The notes: generated from the sequence alone by a model not told the origin. A stretch of 64,000 nucleotides of DNA from Membranipora membranacea (GCA_914767715.1 OU612074.1:17842062-17906061), one strand, 5' to 3'; positions 42,001 to 55,400 are shown, counted from the stretch's first letter. Translations and numbers: made by a program.

Positions 42001-44701
42001 GAAATAGGGAGTATAATATAACAGCAGTACTCAGATGAGCTGCTAATCTGTATTGACTAACTCGGGGCACGTCGTTGACCCCCGTCTTTTCTTCTAAACC
42101 ACTCTTAACCATATACCAACCCATAAAACCCTGTAAGAAGCATACACTATATACCAGCATAGAAAACACAATAAAAGATAGCTGCATACAAAAGCTCACA
42201 AAAATTTTGTAAATGAGTGTATACAATGATATCAGTAAATGGATCAGTGGTAAAATGCATAGTGTGCATTTGTGGAAACAATGCCCTCAGTATAGAGCTT
42301 TGAGTCGGGATCTAAATAACGTCTATAAATCTAGCAGCTTTTACGTTATGCAGTGATTGACGTCCCAGTAACAACCTTCAAAATCTAAGGCAAGCTGCTT
42401 GATAAAATTTTACAGGTGTCAGCTATTCTAGATTCTGAACTTGCGGACCAATCAATGATTAGAAATGCGGTGCAGCAACAATACATATAGCTATCACTTG
42501 CTCAGGGTCAGATATGCACCCCTCATCCATTTATTATATATCATTGATTGTATACAATACACTGAAAAATCAAAACACAATATATCAGCTCAAAAGGTCA
42601 AGGTCACCTTATGTTTGTGCTATACCTGGAATCCTAACAAAGCAGTGTATATTCCTAGCCTCGGTTTCATCGCTTTTGAAATCCAGCCTTTAGACAAGAA
42701 CAAGGCTGCCGGTAGTAAGAACACCATCCCTGTAGCCCGACCCCATAGCCTGTGGCCCCATTCCATATAGAATATAAACTTAAAATCACTGAGATTCATT
42801 TCTCTGCCAGAACTCAATATGCTACAATAAAAAATTAAAGGATTGATAAAACAACGGAAACAGTCAAACTACGATAAGTAACAGTACTTCTTAAGAAGCC
42901 TTATTAAAAACTAATTGTCAGCTCCAAGATCAAATTTTCACTGATCAACTAGACATGACCTAACAGGTGATTCCTAGACATTACAGGTGCTTCCTAGATA
43001 TGACAGGTGCTTCCTTTACATGACAGGTGCTTCCTAATAAGGTAGAACTTTGACAATCTGTTTTTTTCATCATCATAATGTCATAATATAAATGAATTAG
43101 CAGCAAAGGTCTGAGTAACCAAGACCTTGAAGATCATAAAACTACATTTCTAAGCAGTATAGCAAGGATAGTAATACATGACACATGTGCCGGTAATAAT
43201 GTAAATGAGTCTTACTGGGCGTATTCAGGATATGTTTTATATCTCTCAAACTCATCGATCCACTCCTGTTCAGACTGTGGTGGAGTCATGTCTTTAATCA
43301 ACTTCCAATCCACCTGCAAATGAAAATTTGATAACTGGTAATACATAACAATTACACATTGAAATGAACATTTTAACATAGTTCCGATTCATTTATGAAC
43401 CATAACATATACTAGTAGCATTTTACTGAATGTAGCAAAAGACTAAGAAGACATTGCAAAAGTATTAACAACGATGATTTTTTAGATGTGGGTACAATTG
43501 AGAGTTGTCTCCTTAATATCAATGAGGGAGCAACTCCTTATTTGTAAATAATAGCCAATCTGATTTTAAGGAATGATTGGCTCAGGTGGTGCTAGGGTCT
43601 TCTTATGATGTTTGTACTTAAAATGTCACATGTCTAGAAAATTCAGTACCCCACTGCACATACTTCAATATTTCCAAATTAAACGTGACTTTTTCAGAAA
43701 GTTGAATGAACAATGTGGCAAAAGACTACCCAAAGACCAACGCATGTATAGTCAGGCAGCTTATAACTTTATCATAAGTCACTGCCTAACTATAACATGC
43801 ATTGGTCTTTGGGTAGTCCTTGATATGTATTTTAAAAGGTTAAAATGTAAGTGTACTGAGTGATTATTCTATGGGAGTTGGTCAGGTTAAAGTAATCACT
43901 TATCACAATACTACCCACCATACTGAGACCAGATTCAGTGAGTCGAGTGATGCCTCCCAGTACTACAGCACCAAAACACATTCCAGCGCAGCCAATCAGC
44001 CAGCTTCCTACAATCTTCTGACCGTGTGCAGGAACACCCTCAGCTATAGATGAGGAATTCCTCACCGCCTGAAATTGGACGAAGTATGAATATATTTTCT
44101 GATCATATAATTTTGATTGGAACCTTAAGGAGAAATGCTGAAATTTTTGGTGAGCTAAATGAGGCAATGTGTTGGAGGAAGCGTAGAAATCTTAGTCATT
44201 AACAACAATGTATGCATGTGTGCAAATTTGTGACCAGGGCTTTTTACAGGTTCAGAGAACAATATAGGTTTGGTGGTTTACCACAATAAAGCTACACCTA
44301 ATATAATAAACACTTTGGAAAAGTTTGGAATAATTCTGAAACAGATCAACAGAACAAGAGTGATTATCTAACATCGTAAAAAATTATATGATCCATACCA
44401 AACCTTGCTACTCACAGTTACTCATGGGTATCCGCGAAACAGCCCACAAGGCGACTTTAAATGTTCAAGCACATTGGATGAAAAGCCCAAAACAACTAGA
44501 TAAGCTGGTATTCAACATTGTTAGCTGTCGGTCTTACTTGTCACCTGCAACTGTCTAGGGGGAGTGGGATGTGCTCCACCCAATGTGAGAACTCACCAGT
44601 TTCAGATTTGTTATTTTACTTCTGAATGTGGCAAGCAGGGGTGACGACTGAAGTCTGCGAAGCTGAGAGAAATTTCTGTACTGAATGCCAACATTTTTTA
44701 T
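38983..44701 (-). CDS. COX15: COX15, heme A synthase (mitochondrial inner membrane)
   Basis: COX15 converts heme O to heme A for cytochrome c oxidase in the mitochondrial inner membrane. Exons: 44701..44597, 44068..43919, 43313..43216, 42821..42626, 42130..41963, 41614..41527, 41154..41000, 40161..40015, 39081..38983. Phases all match; 1,206 bases give about 401 residues against 410 in human. Family hallmarks are visible: [66 protein letters not shown] and AATHQSGA. The histidines of [25 protein letters not shown] and ATHQS match the conserved family positions. The first listed exon is rich in Arg/Ser/Gln/Leu, as expected for a mitochondrial presequence, but has no initiator Met. The start lies upstream; a phase-compatible exon with ATG at 44938..44840 is possible but does not look like a presequence. 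The gene diverges from SOD2. Confidence 0.93.
40193..40430 (-). repeat. tRNA-derived SINE, family 1 (copy 2)
   Basis: Reverse strand: an A-box-like GGTGGCGTAGTGGTTAGGA, B box GGTTCGAATCCTGGTCACTA, then the same 3' body as the 3840 copy, ending in AATAAAGTTG. In the penultimate region of COX15, upstream of exon 40161..40015. Confidence 0.75.
42227..42548. mobile_element. MULE-like MITE, short form (copy B), 9-bp target duplication TGTATACAA
   Basis: 322 bases flanked on both sides by TGTATACAA. The same internal blocks as 35086-35383 run in the same order. Lies in the COX15 intron between exons 42821..42626 and 42130..41963. Confidence 0.75.
43725..43817. mobile_element. MITE with ACTACCCAAAGACCAATGC ends (copy 2, near-perfect 93-bp hairpin)
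   Basis: Left ACTACCCAAAGACCAACGCA and right TGCATTGGTCTTTGGGTAGT are inverted, with inner arms GTCAGGCAG / CTGCCTAAC. In a COX15 intron. Confidence 0.65.
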
Positions 44702-44743
44702 CTGTATGAAAAGTATTCAATATAGCCGCATATTATATCTATG

Positions 44744-44776
<33 letters not shown>

Positions 44777-45819
44777 TATGTTGAAACACAAAATAGAAGG
44801 GCATTGATCAGCATTTCTTATTCTTACCTCAGTTCTTACCTCAGGTGAGGTAATTGCTACATCAGGGTTGATGAATCTAGCAATGTGTTTCTCGTAAGTC
44901 CATATTCGTTCCAGGTCATCAATAAGGCCTACAGTCATGGTGTTGTTTGGGGAATTTCTGAACAATCTCCCAACAATAAACTTCCTGAGTTCATTGCTCC
45001 CAATAGACGATGACTTTCACTTTGTATGCATATTGAGGAGGAGGTGGTGTCAAGAAACAAACCATTACACCCCCAACAAATCAAGCAGTTCAAATTTAAG
45101 GTTGGTTAATCATACAAACAATAAGGTGCTGAGAGATTTCCCTAACAGAGTAGAGAGGCACATATATAGTAGGCCCACACCCTACATGTGATTTGTCATG
45201 AATGCACTCTTTTTCTTTTTCTCAGCCTCCATTTATATTTCATTCATTATTCTCTTGCACAGTACAGGTATAATAAGTTAATCAAGATTTACCTTTTGTG
45301 GCCTCTGTATGCACCTGAATGTGAGTGTTCTGAGAGATCTACAGCAGTAATGGATGAGCATGTTTGAGAGATGAACAGCAAGTGTAGAATTAAGCAAGGT
45401 TGTTGCTTTATTCCTTGAATTAGGTAAGAAAATTTCATAAGATCTGTTTATCGTAGTCCTAGCTCGTTTCGACAGTGGTATATGATGTCTAGGGGAATCA
45501 GGAAAGCCCCCAAAGCACACAAAAATGAGGAGTCTGGGTTAACTATGATCTCTTCACAGTATGTGATAGAGTATCAAAATATTTTAAACTTATCATAGCC
45601 TGAGTCGATTGACCAATAGCTGCAGAGCAGCATTGATTGGTCTGACTACAAAGAATTAGACCGTGTACCTCAAATCGCTCCATAAGCCCGAATGATTATC
45701 AACAACTAGTAGTGCTAATTGTGAACCATGGCAAAAACATTGGGGTCAGGTTAGCAAAGGGATTAATCCGCAAGAGTGTCATTGTCAGTAAAACCTCTAG
45801 TAACTAAATAGAAGTCAGC
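44702..45819. promoter_or_regulatory. Divergent promoter region between COX15 and SOD2
   Basis: About 0.9-1.1 kb separates the first COX15 coding exon from the SOD2 start, on opposite strands. It contains a TA run and a phase-compatible candidate COX15 exon (44938..44840). I see no clear TATA box and no CpG-rich core. Shared control is inferred from arrangement only. Confidence 0.45.
44740..44778. repeat. (TA)n microsatellite
   Basis: A pure TA run of about 28 bases between the first readable COX15 exon and the possible upstream exon. Confidence 0.9.
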
Positions 45820-48062
45820 ATGCTGTCCAGAAGAGCCATAACTACTGTTATCAGGTAATGCATGGATCAAGGAAGAGAGAAAGCCTCCTTGCATAGATGG
45901 AGTATTTAAATATGATGCTTTATAAGACTATGCTAGATATAAGCGCAATATATATGCCTCTGGTCTGGTGGTGCATTGGGCTGGCAAATCAGCCAGTTCA
46001 GACAAACATCATACATACACCATGCTGCTGTGCTGTTAATTATGAATCACTGTGGTTATTCCGGTCCTGGGTTCAGTTAAGGACTAGGAGTAGTTTGGAA
46101 CTGACAAAGAAAGTGGCAGGATTATCTATCATTGCCAATTGCCACAACCAATCATAATGAATAATATGCATACATTACATACACACACAAATATCAATAC
46201 TAAACAAAATAATCATGACTTCTACTCTAGAGAGTAGAATTTTAACTGAACAGTGCAAAATCATTGTCAGGGTATATCTTCAACCTGCTTCCGATTTCAG
46301 ATCTATCACCACACCACCGCTTAAAACTGTAGTCAATTTATTGATAGTAGTAGACAATACGCCCATTAGTAATAATTGGCCGCTTGTCTCGTGTGCTTGT
46401 GACTAGCCTCCTTACAGCCAGTTTCCTTATCTAAATTTACAGTCGCAGTCGGGGTGTGCATACACTACCTGACTTACCATACTCATATGGAGCACTGAGC
46501 CCCGTTATTTCGGAGGAGATTATGACGATACACCACACAAAGCACCACAAGACTTATGTCGATAATCTCAATGCAACAGAAGCTAAAGTCAGTCAGGCTA
46601 TTGCCGATGGTGAGCAGCAGACTAACTGAGTTACCGAAGGTTATTTGTTTTAGATGTCTGATATGATGGTCCTTTGTATCAGCACCATGTGCCAACACGA
46701 TCACCAGTGCCTCGTCATTAACAGCCATTACTTGACCATGTTGAAAATGTCGAATTATGCACATTATCAGGATAGCTCTCGTCTGTATTTTTGGTATATT
46801 TGTATTTCAGGTGACATATCGACTGCCATCTCACTAGAGCCTGCTATGAAGTTTAATGGCGGTGGTCACATTAATCACTCAGTGTTCTGGACAAATCTGT
46901 CACCACAGGGAGGAGGCGTACCTATAGGTAGGTGTGGGGCCCTAGGATGTGGGGTGGGGAGAGGGGGTTTACTGACAGGGGAAGGGATGATTGCTTCATG
47001 ATTCATTCTTTTATTTTGCCCTTGAGATATAAATTATTGCTAGTGTTTAGTTGAACTAGTCATTTTCAACATGAAACTTTCACTAGCTAAAATCGGGTAA
47101 TCGTAGCTAGCAATTTGTTTCAGTTTTTCACGTCTGCAGAAAATGGCCACATTTTTCTCCTCAAGGGCATGCTTAGACTCCCTGTTATTTTGGAACCATC
47201 AACCTGGTGGTATGAAGTGAGATTATTTATTGTAGCGTGTATCATAATAGTAATAATAATAATGATAACAATAATGATAAATAACAACAATAATAGTTAA
47301 TTATTCTTGTGACTTCTGTTCCCTGTAGGTGATATTAAAGAGCTCATAGACAGAGACTTCACCAGCTTCGATAAGTTCAAGGAATTGATGAGCGCTAAGA
47401 CCGTAGCTATCCAGGGATCAGGCTGGGGATGGTTAGCCTGGAATCCCAGGCATGGCCGCCTCAGGATCACAGCTTGCCCAAATCAAGATCCAGTCTCCAT
47501 GCAAGGTATGAACGAAGACTTTGGATATATCAATTCTCAGAAAAGTGAAACGAGCAGTTAATGAAGCGGAGTGTAACCAGTATGTTATATGTCGTTGTTG
47601 TCTCAAAAACAGTCCCAGCTGTAGAACAATGAGCGCTTGAAATATAACAAACAGTAACAATTTATAATAAAGATAATAGATTTACTCTTTCATCGCCATC
47701 CTGGTGCGATTTCACAACAGTAAAACGTTATATGTATTCCTTATAAGTAAGGGTTATAAAATTCCTTGCTTTAGGTATCACTTATTCACTGACAAATTTA
47801 CGGACAGCAGAAACATGTCAATGGCATTGGAGGAGGTTCACTCATAAGCTCATAGTGCATAGCTGTTAATAACTTATGCATTTGTCAATCCCCATGTTTA
47901 ATACTTTCAGGTTTAATCCCTCTGTTGGGTATCGATGTCTGGGAGCACGCTTACTACCTGCAGTATAAGAATGTCAGACCTAATTATGTCAAAGCTATGT
48001 GGGATATTATCAACTGGGAGAATGTGAACGAGAGATTGGACGCTGCCAGGATGAGCTCATAA
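45820..48062 (+). CDS. SOD2: SOD2, mitochondrial Mn superoxide dismutase (complete, 5 exons)
   Basis: The enzyme dismutates superoxide to hydrogen peroxide and oxygen in the mitochondrial matrix. Exons: 45820..45854, 46443..46609, 46811..46927, 47329..47505, 47911..48062; 648 bases, 215 residues (human 222). The 35-base first exon encodes [11 protein letters not shown], an Arg/hydroxyl-rich presequence start like that of vertebrate SOD2, and joins in phase 2 to a segment containing [11 protein letters not shown]. Metal ligands by family comparison: the first His of HHTKHH, the His of NHSVFW, and Asp and His of DVWEHAYY. The gateway Tyr (HHKTY) and the Mn-type Gln (IQGSGWGWL) are present, so this is Mn- rather than Fe-type. 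AATAAA signals lie at 48274 and 48582. All introns are short, and the gene is divergent from COX15. Confidence 0.96.
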
Positions 48063-49434
48063 CCAAATATAGCATCACAAGATTTTATTAGTCTGTATTC
48101 AGTTTGGATCAGCTGATGCTGTGCTCTGGTTATCATATCACTCCGGTGGTAGTCATGAAAAGGTCTATATGTTGTCCCCTTGTTTTGTACCTAGTGATTT
48201 TGAGTTAGGTAAAGAATTTTGGTTGTTACACACTCATAAATTTTCTGTTTGGACTTTTTTTCAACCTGTGTAGAATAAAAGGAGATTTATCATTGCTCAA
48301 GATAATTTTCTGCATCCATGTACCAATGTGAAATGAAGCACCGAAAGAAGTCCATACTTTAAAGAATTGATGGCTGGACCGGATTGCTTCAATAAAGTAA
48401 TGACTGAGTCTTCAGGGACTGCATCAGTTGTACATATGATATGAGCATCTGAGCAAAAACAACAGGAAGCAAATAGTGCATCTACCTAACTGATGTATTT
48501 TTCTATCTGAGCAAACACAGTGGGTACTCCTATATACAAGTTGCATACTCTCTAACTTCTACTCCAGCTACATTCTTGTGTAATAAATAAATTGCTTATG
48601 TTTTGTCATAACATGTAGTAAAGTTGTCTGCTCAATCTATAGGAAAGGACAACTCTTCTGAATAATGATGTTCATTGTAATGAGTCAAGCAGATCCTTTT
48701 CTGATATGTCAACCTTCTTATCTGAATTGTGATTGGTCGATTGAGTTTGTAGATACAATACACCAGGTAAAAACTGCACATTGTAGTAGGAAAATAGTTA
48801 GTACCACTGGTCAGGCAAGAAGATGTGGAGCTCATTTATTCACTAGACCAAGCTCTATCTATATCCTGATTGAGCAGACACCAGCCACCAGTGTAGGGAA
48901 AAGGTTTTATACAGAGCTGCTGCCCACACTGACTGATGATAAAAAAGTTCAGCACAGAAAACTATTTATTTTATTCTACTAGTACTACCACCGACCAGGT
49001 ATTATATTATCTATCTATCTTATCTATCTCAGTCAAGTCCATTCCAATCCAAGTGGTCCTTCCTTGGCTCAGAAAGAGCAGTCAGGTGAGTTGATAAGTG
49101 ATTGCTGATAGCCTTATTTTATCTATGTAGTAGATTATCTGCAGCTTCTATATATTCAATTTTAGAAAGTTTCTTGTGATAGCAGCTTCACCAGTCTGAC
49201 CAGTGATTGAGTGAAAGCATTAGTACTGCAACATTGGACTATCAATTACTGCCTGTCAGCCCTCTCTCTCGCTAGCTAGTGTATAGTACTACTACTACTA
49301 GTAGTTGGTTGGTTGGTGTGTGTAGTAAGCCATGATCATAATATATACAAACTTTCCTAATTTCATTATCTTATTTATTGTATAGTGGTAGGCCTATGTA
49401 AGAATATATTTGGTCTATTTAAGAGAATCGCAAT
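48063..49434. other. SOD2 3' UTR and upstream region of the receptor gene
   Basis: AATAAA at 48274 and 48582 are candidate SOD2 polyadenylation signals. Short CTAT repeats lie at 49000-49030. No further gene seen. Confidence 0.5.
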
Positions 49435-52400
49435 ATGGAGTTTGGGGGCATGGATAAAATAGCCAAGAACTGTACAATTGTCTTCATCATACTGCTCCAG
49501 GTCACAACGGTGATTTCGCTCAAAGGTACGGTACTCAATGAGCTGATTGTAAAGTATTTATCCATTCAAAACAATTACTCTGCTTAGTTTTAGCTTATAG
49601 GCTTTGGCTAGTTCAAAAGTCTTCTTATTATGACTAGGGAGTCTACTGTCATTCAGTAGTCATATGAGAAGATAAATAGGCTCGAAACTGCATAATCAGT
49701 ACCTGAAGCTTTGTCATATATTGAATGTCACAATTTCACTTTCACTGCGCTTTTCTTGTAGATGTACACTCAGCCACAATTCAATTTGATATCCAGGATA
49801 CCAACAAGGCAATCGGTAGATTGGACTGTCAAAATGATATAATAGACATAGTATCCATGGAATACTATTCTAACTCACAACATTGTGACAGGATTGTGTG
49901 CCCGAAAGCGCCAGCTGCCGGCTACTCATATTTTGATGGAAGAAATGTTGTTTGTTCGAATGAAGACAACATAAGATTGCGGTGCTCTGGGAAGCAAAGT
50001 TGTGAATTTGGACCAGAGGGAGTTCTTGCAACCAAACCTCCTGATGGCTGCTTCACTCTTACCCAGAGAATGACATCAACTAGCATGAGAATCATGCATA
50101 GATGTATCCCACAAGGTAGGCCTTCTAGAAATCATTTCTCTTCTGCCAACAACTTTCTGGCTTCATTACTGTCAGGCGGGTTTCATATCCGATCAGTAAG
50201 TCCTTATTCTGTCTTATCTTCATGAATGTCTTAGGCCTATGCTGATAATTATATGTTTACCTGACTGGCTATAAGGGACGGTAATAGTGTAACTTGTAAC
50301 CCCACGCAAAATTAATAGGCTGACTTTGGGCGTACATGCATGGTCTGCAACTATGATATCAATTGTTTTAGACAGCTATCGAGACATCTGCGATAAAAAC
50401 TATGTGTCCTATCCAGCCGGAACAACCCCGGTGATAGCAACAACAAAGGTTACCCGTCAGAACCAGAGGAGTTGCAAGTGTGTTATTGTGACTTCGAATT
50501 CGTTGGCATATATGCTGCTCAATGTTGTGAGAATGGGCGCTTTATATGATGGAGACAACATAACTTTCTACCTGCACGGCGCAGGTTTCCCATACAGTAC
50601 TAACTATAGCAAGAACTACCTCTTACCATCTAAGAATTACACAGCAACCTCGAACCAAACACCGACCATCCGGCTGGTATCACCAACTCGTAATATTGAG
50701 GGTAGATCACGGGTTTTCATTAGAGTAGTCCATGGTGAGTATTCAAGCCGTTGAAATTACACTCAAGGGGACACAATGGTTTTTCAAAAGATTGAAAATC
50801 CTTCTGAAGCCTTGAGAAATTAGGTTTCAATCCCAGACACTTTGTAAGCCCTTTATTTGTAAATATGAGATATGCAAAGATATTGCGCTGCTCAATTTTG
50901 TTTTAACATAAACCCCCAAAGTTTGCCAAACCCGTGAATGTTGGAATAAAAGTATACTTTTTAATGGGAATATTTCATTGTTTTAGATGCGGATATAATT
51001 ATAAAATGTAATGATGCCACAAATGAGACTCACACTTCTGTCACAACCCCAGTATCTACAGAGTCTACGTCTTCTCTACCTATAGCAGTGACAGGTAAGT
51101 AACTCCATTTCAGGCCCATTTTAGCTACCCTAGATAGCTAGCGGTTATTTTCACTAGTCTTTGGGTGACTTAATGATAGCAAGCACCAAATTTTGTGGTT
51201 GGTTGGTGCAGTAATGAGACTATGTAAATGTTAGCTAGTCATTAACTTTAATTTTTAAAGTCTGCGGGCGAAGAGAAACTGATCCTGATGCGAAAATCTT
51301 ACTCCTTAAAGAGTATAAAGACTAAACTCATATAAACCCTGTAGCTTCATGTAGAACAAATATTTGTATTTCAGATTATCCGCTCCTTTTTGGTCAGGTT
51401 CCATTGATATTTTACCTGGTTGCATTATTATGACCATTTTGAGAATTCCTCTCATTCAGTCGATGTTAATGTGATAAAAGTTTGAGTAACTTTATCAGAG
51501 CCATTAACGGAATTAGATTGATTCCATGATAATTTGAAGAATCTTCTGATGTTTTTACTCAATCTCAATTATTTTCAACGAATCTATGCTTGTCAATGTT
51601 ATAAATGCTGGAGTAGACCTGCTTCATGCTGAGCTTAGTTTGAGATTCAGCTGTGATAAAAGAGTGTTGCATAACACTACACTAGTCAAACATTCCAATA
51701 TAATAGCCAATTTGTACAAACACCACTTGGCATATACTGAAATTTGAGCTGGTTTAATCAATGACAAATTAGAAATACTTGAGGTTGATACATTGCACTG
51801 TATCAAATACAAACTTTTGCACAAGTATGTTTTTCCAACCCGAGTATCATAATATCAGGTCTTGAGTATCTTTGGAGTATGACAAATAATTCTATAGAGT
51901 CAGTCATTTGTTCTGACCTTACTCGATAAACTTGTTTACAACTAATTTTTCTATAAAGATCATATTTCTGAAACATTTTTTATAGAAGCTAAAAAATATG
52001 CATTGCTATTATTGTGTAGCTGTTGATCGAACCCAAACTCTTGGTGCTTACTGACAAAGTTCAACCATTGGGATATTTTGACATGTGACTAAGTTTGGAA
52101 AAGTTTGATATATGATGAGTTGATACAGCTACTGTGTCAGCCCCCCTCCCCCCCCCATTCCCCTTTTGTTGGTGTCAGATTTGACATAACTGGCAGCTGA
52201 CAGTGATTTCTGTGGTTGACTCACACAGCTGGGAGGTCTTCCCTGTAGATTTAAATTTCCTTGACTCAACTTAACAGGGTAAGGGTTCCATATATTATCC
52301 TTACCCTGTGTTAGCTTCTCAGGGCAATCCACTGTCTTATCAGTCTTCAGGGCAGGTGCAATTTTCTTGTCCTGTCACAAATATGGCTGTGGGATGTGGA

Positions 52401-55400
52401 ACAAAATTCCTAAGTTGAGTAATTACCAAAACTTATTCCCTACGCCTTGAATCGAAGGCTACTAAACATTTCCATGAGGCATATGTTGTCAAAGTTCCAA
52501 TTTCTTTGCTTTGTATAAACAGGGTAAACAAACTTGCTCAGGCATTTTCAGTCAGCCGAAATTTACATCCCATCATTAAATTAATTTGAGGGAATATCTA
52601 AAAGTAGCTGGATGGTTTGGATAGTCTTTTGTTTGTTTGTTATGATGAGATTCTTTCTTACAGCGGGAGTAACCTCGGAGGGGACTACATCTGGTGATGG
52701 CGCCTCTAGTATGATGATCACTGTGATCATAGCTCTCTCTGTAACACTATCTATACTACTAATAGGATTAGTTATTGGACTTACTATATTCTGTCTACGA
52801 AAGAGGTAAGTTATTATACGATGTCACACTGATGAGCAATTAAAAAATGATCAGCCAGCTGAACAAAATTCTGGATGAATGAATTGTGGGTTTTGGCCGA
52901 GTAATGGGTTTATTTGGCTAATGATATTTGAAAAAAAGTGATTTACATCGGCAGGTATGCGTTGGCGATGGTTGGTAAACACAACCAATAAAATTTGAAG
53001 ATAAATAGTCTACATTATCGGGTTTTGCATAATTATCAGACTTGATAAATGTAAGACATCTATCCCGGTGGAACCCATGACAACACAAGATCTCACAGAA
53101 TCAGTCTGGGTTGGGTGCATTAACCACCCCCTAATGCTCTTAGTTGTCATCTGGTAGCTGCACAGTCATAATTTAGTCAGGAATGTGATATTGAGCTTTT
53201 CTTTTGGCTAATCACTTGATGACCAGTGCCAAATAAATGACACTATCTTTGAATGAGTTCTAATTCTCAAGGACCCATATCCTGTTAACAAGCGAAAATT
53301 CCCACAGAGGTTATTTGATTCGATCAAAGTTAATGTTGACTGTCATTTGATTCCTGTTACATCAAACTTTAGGGTCATCACCTAACTCATCCTGACATGT
53401 GATCCGACTGTAAACGTCACATGATCTGACAATATCTCAATCACCTGCCCTGAATATTAGCTTTGTATTGGATTGCTGTTTGTTTGAGACTTTTATCGTA
53501 CAGCCATTGTTATTTGACAGTCACCTACAGTTTGAGGGCTTTCTTTCTAACAGCTTGAAACTTGAGGTGCTTCCCTTGGGCTGCAGTGTTATATGATGCA
53601 TAAGTTGGCTACGATAGATTGAAAACCTTAGCTTAGTGCCTTGCAACAGTCTCAAAATTCTTAGTTGATAAATTCCCTGGACGAGATGGTTTAGTTTCAA
53701 TCTAATATCTTATATTGAGCGTTTATGACTGCGCTTAGCTTGATGGGCTAGTTATAGACAGGATACACACACAGTATTTGACTGTTGAATATTTGCTCAG
53801 TAAACTTGAACTTCTCAATGAAATGACCTGATGTTATTCTGAAATGAAATGGTGACGTTCATAGACATGGTTTTGTCTATTGTGACTGTAATCAAACTTG
53901 ACTGCTCAATAATTGATAATTGTTGCATCAAACATCGATGAACATCATAAAAATGCTCCTACACTGAATAATTATGATGAATATGGATGATACAGTGTTG
54001 ATGACGGATTAGTGTTGACGTTATGTCATCATTGATTAGTATTGACTGGCTATATTGATTTCTCAAGACATGAAAGGGATTAAAATTGGCACCTTATTAA
54101 GGCAAAAGTTCATGAATCATAATAATATTATGAATAGGCTCTAGTTTCATTCATGAGTCAACATTAGGAAAATTTACAATGACAATAGCGCACTTTCCTT
54201 TCAATAACTTTCTCCAAACAACTAGTTAGTTCAAAGTAAACTCATGGGTGTGTATTCAATCTATTGTAACTCAGTAAAAAATACAAATTGAGTCACTTAG
54301 TAAAGAAAGTTTGTACGAAAACAAGAGTACAGCACTAATATGCTTGGTATCAATCAAGGGTCATTAGTTTTAGTGCCACTAAATTTCATGTTTGCAATAT
54401 TGGAATAATTTTTGTGGTGTTGCATACCTTCATATTAACAAGGACAAAAGCCCACAGAAACAGAGTTTGTCTACCATACCTGCTGTATGCTATATCCCAA
54501 ATAATCCCACATATGACGCCCACCACCCTGACGGAGTCATAACACTTAGTTTTAGCTGTTTGAGGTTGATTGATGCTCGCTAGAACCAACTTTCACTTGC
54601 TGTGAGTACATATGAGTAACGAAGTTATAAATTTCGATATTTCAAGCCTGCTCTAAATCGGGAACTTTCCCTCCTACAAATTGATAACTGTTTGGGGTTT
54701 TCTGTTGTGTTTAAACCATCCCCAACTCTAGCTGCTATCAAAACAAGGAAGTAGGAAGTAGGAACTGGAACATTTTGTTGTGCCAAAAATAATATAGCTT
54801 TTAATCACTGCCACATTCGGCGAGGGATACCATTACGCACCCCTCCATTCCTCTGGCCCATGTAATCAGACCTTATTGCCAAGAATTGAACAACTCGTAA
54901 TGAGCAATTGAGACCATAACATAGCATAGGGCCAAAGGCAATGGTAAATGTACTCTTACATCACAATATGATAATATCTGAGTCATTAAACTTTGAGAGA
55001 TAAGATTGTCGCCTGCCATATTATATTTCTGTGGAGTTCTCATAGTTGGCTTGAAATTGCATTCCTGGGTATCAGTAGTAGATAAATGAATCATGTCACT
55101 GTAAACCTTAATGGTGCGCTTGCTAGGAGTAGGAGGTAGCTCAGTTGGTTAGAGCGCTTTAGGTTAGGTCTTGGGTTCGAATCCCACTGTGGACTACTGA
55201 TACTTCTCAGAGACAGAGACAAACTTGCGGTTTTAACCCCCTAATATTATTGTCTAAGATGTCCCATCCTAAAAATAAGGGATCACTCAAATAAGAATGA
55301 CCGAGCCTGCTGTCCCATTTTTCACCTTTTTACCTCTCCTTCAACAATAACGCCTATTTTGAATGAGTGTCTTCTTGTTGATTGATGATCTTGAAAAAGT

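Noticed and set aside
45278-45520. Possible COX15 5' exon on the minus strand
   Set aside because: Has a donor-like end in phase 0 but no convincing acceptor or presequence; it looks like repeat-derived sequence.
46215-46406. 63-codon frame upstream of SOD2 exon 2 as the SOD2 start
   Set aside because: The 35-base exon at 45820 gives a proper presequence and exact phase 2 joining; this frame does not.
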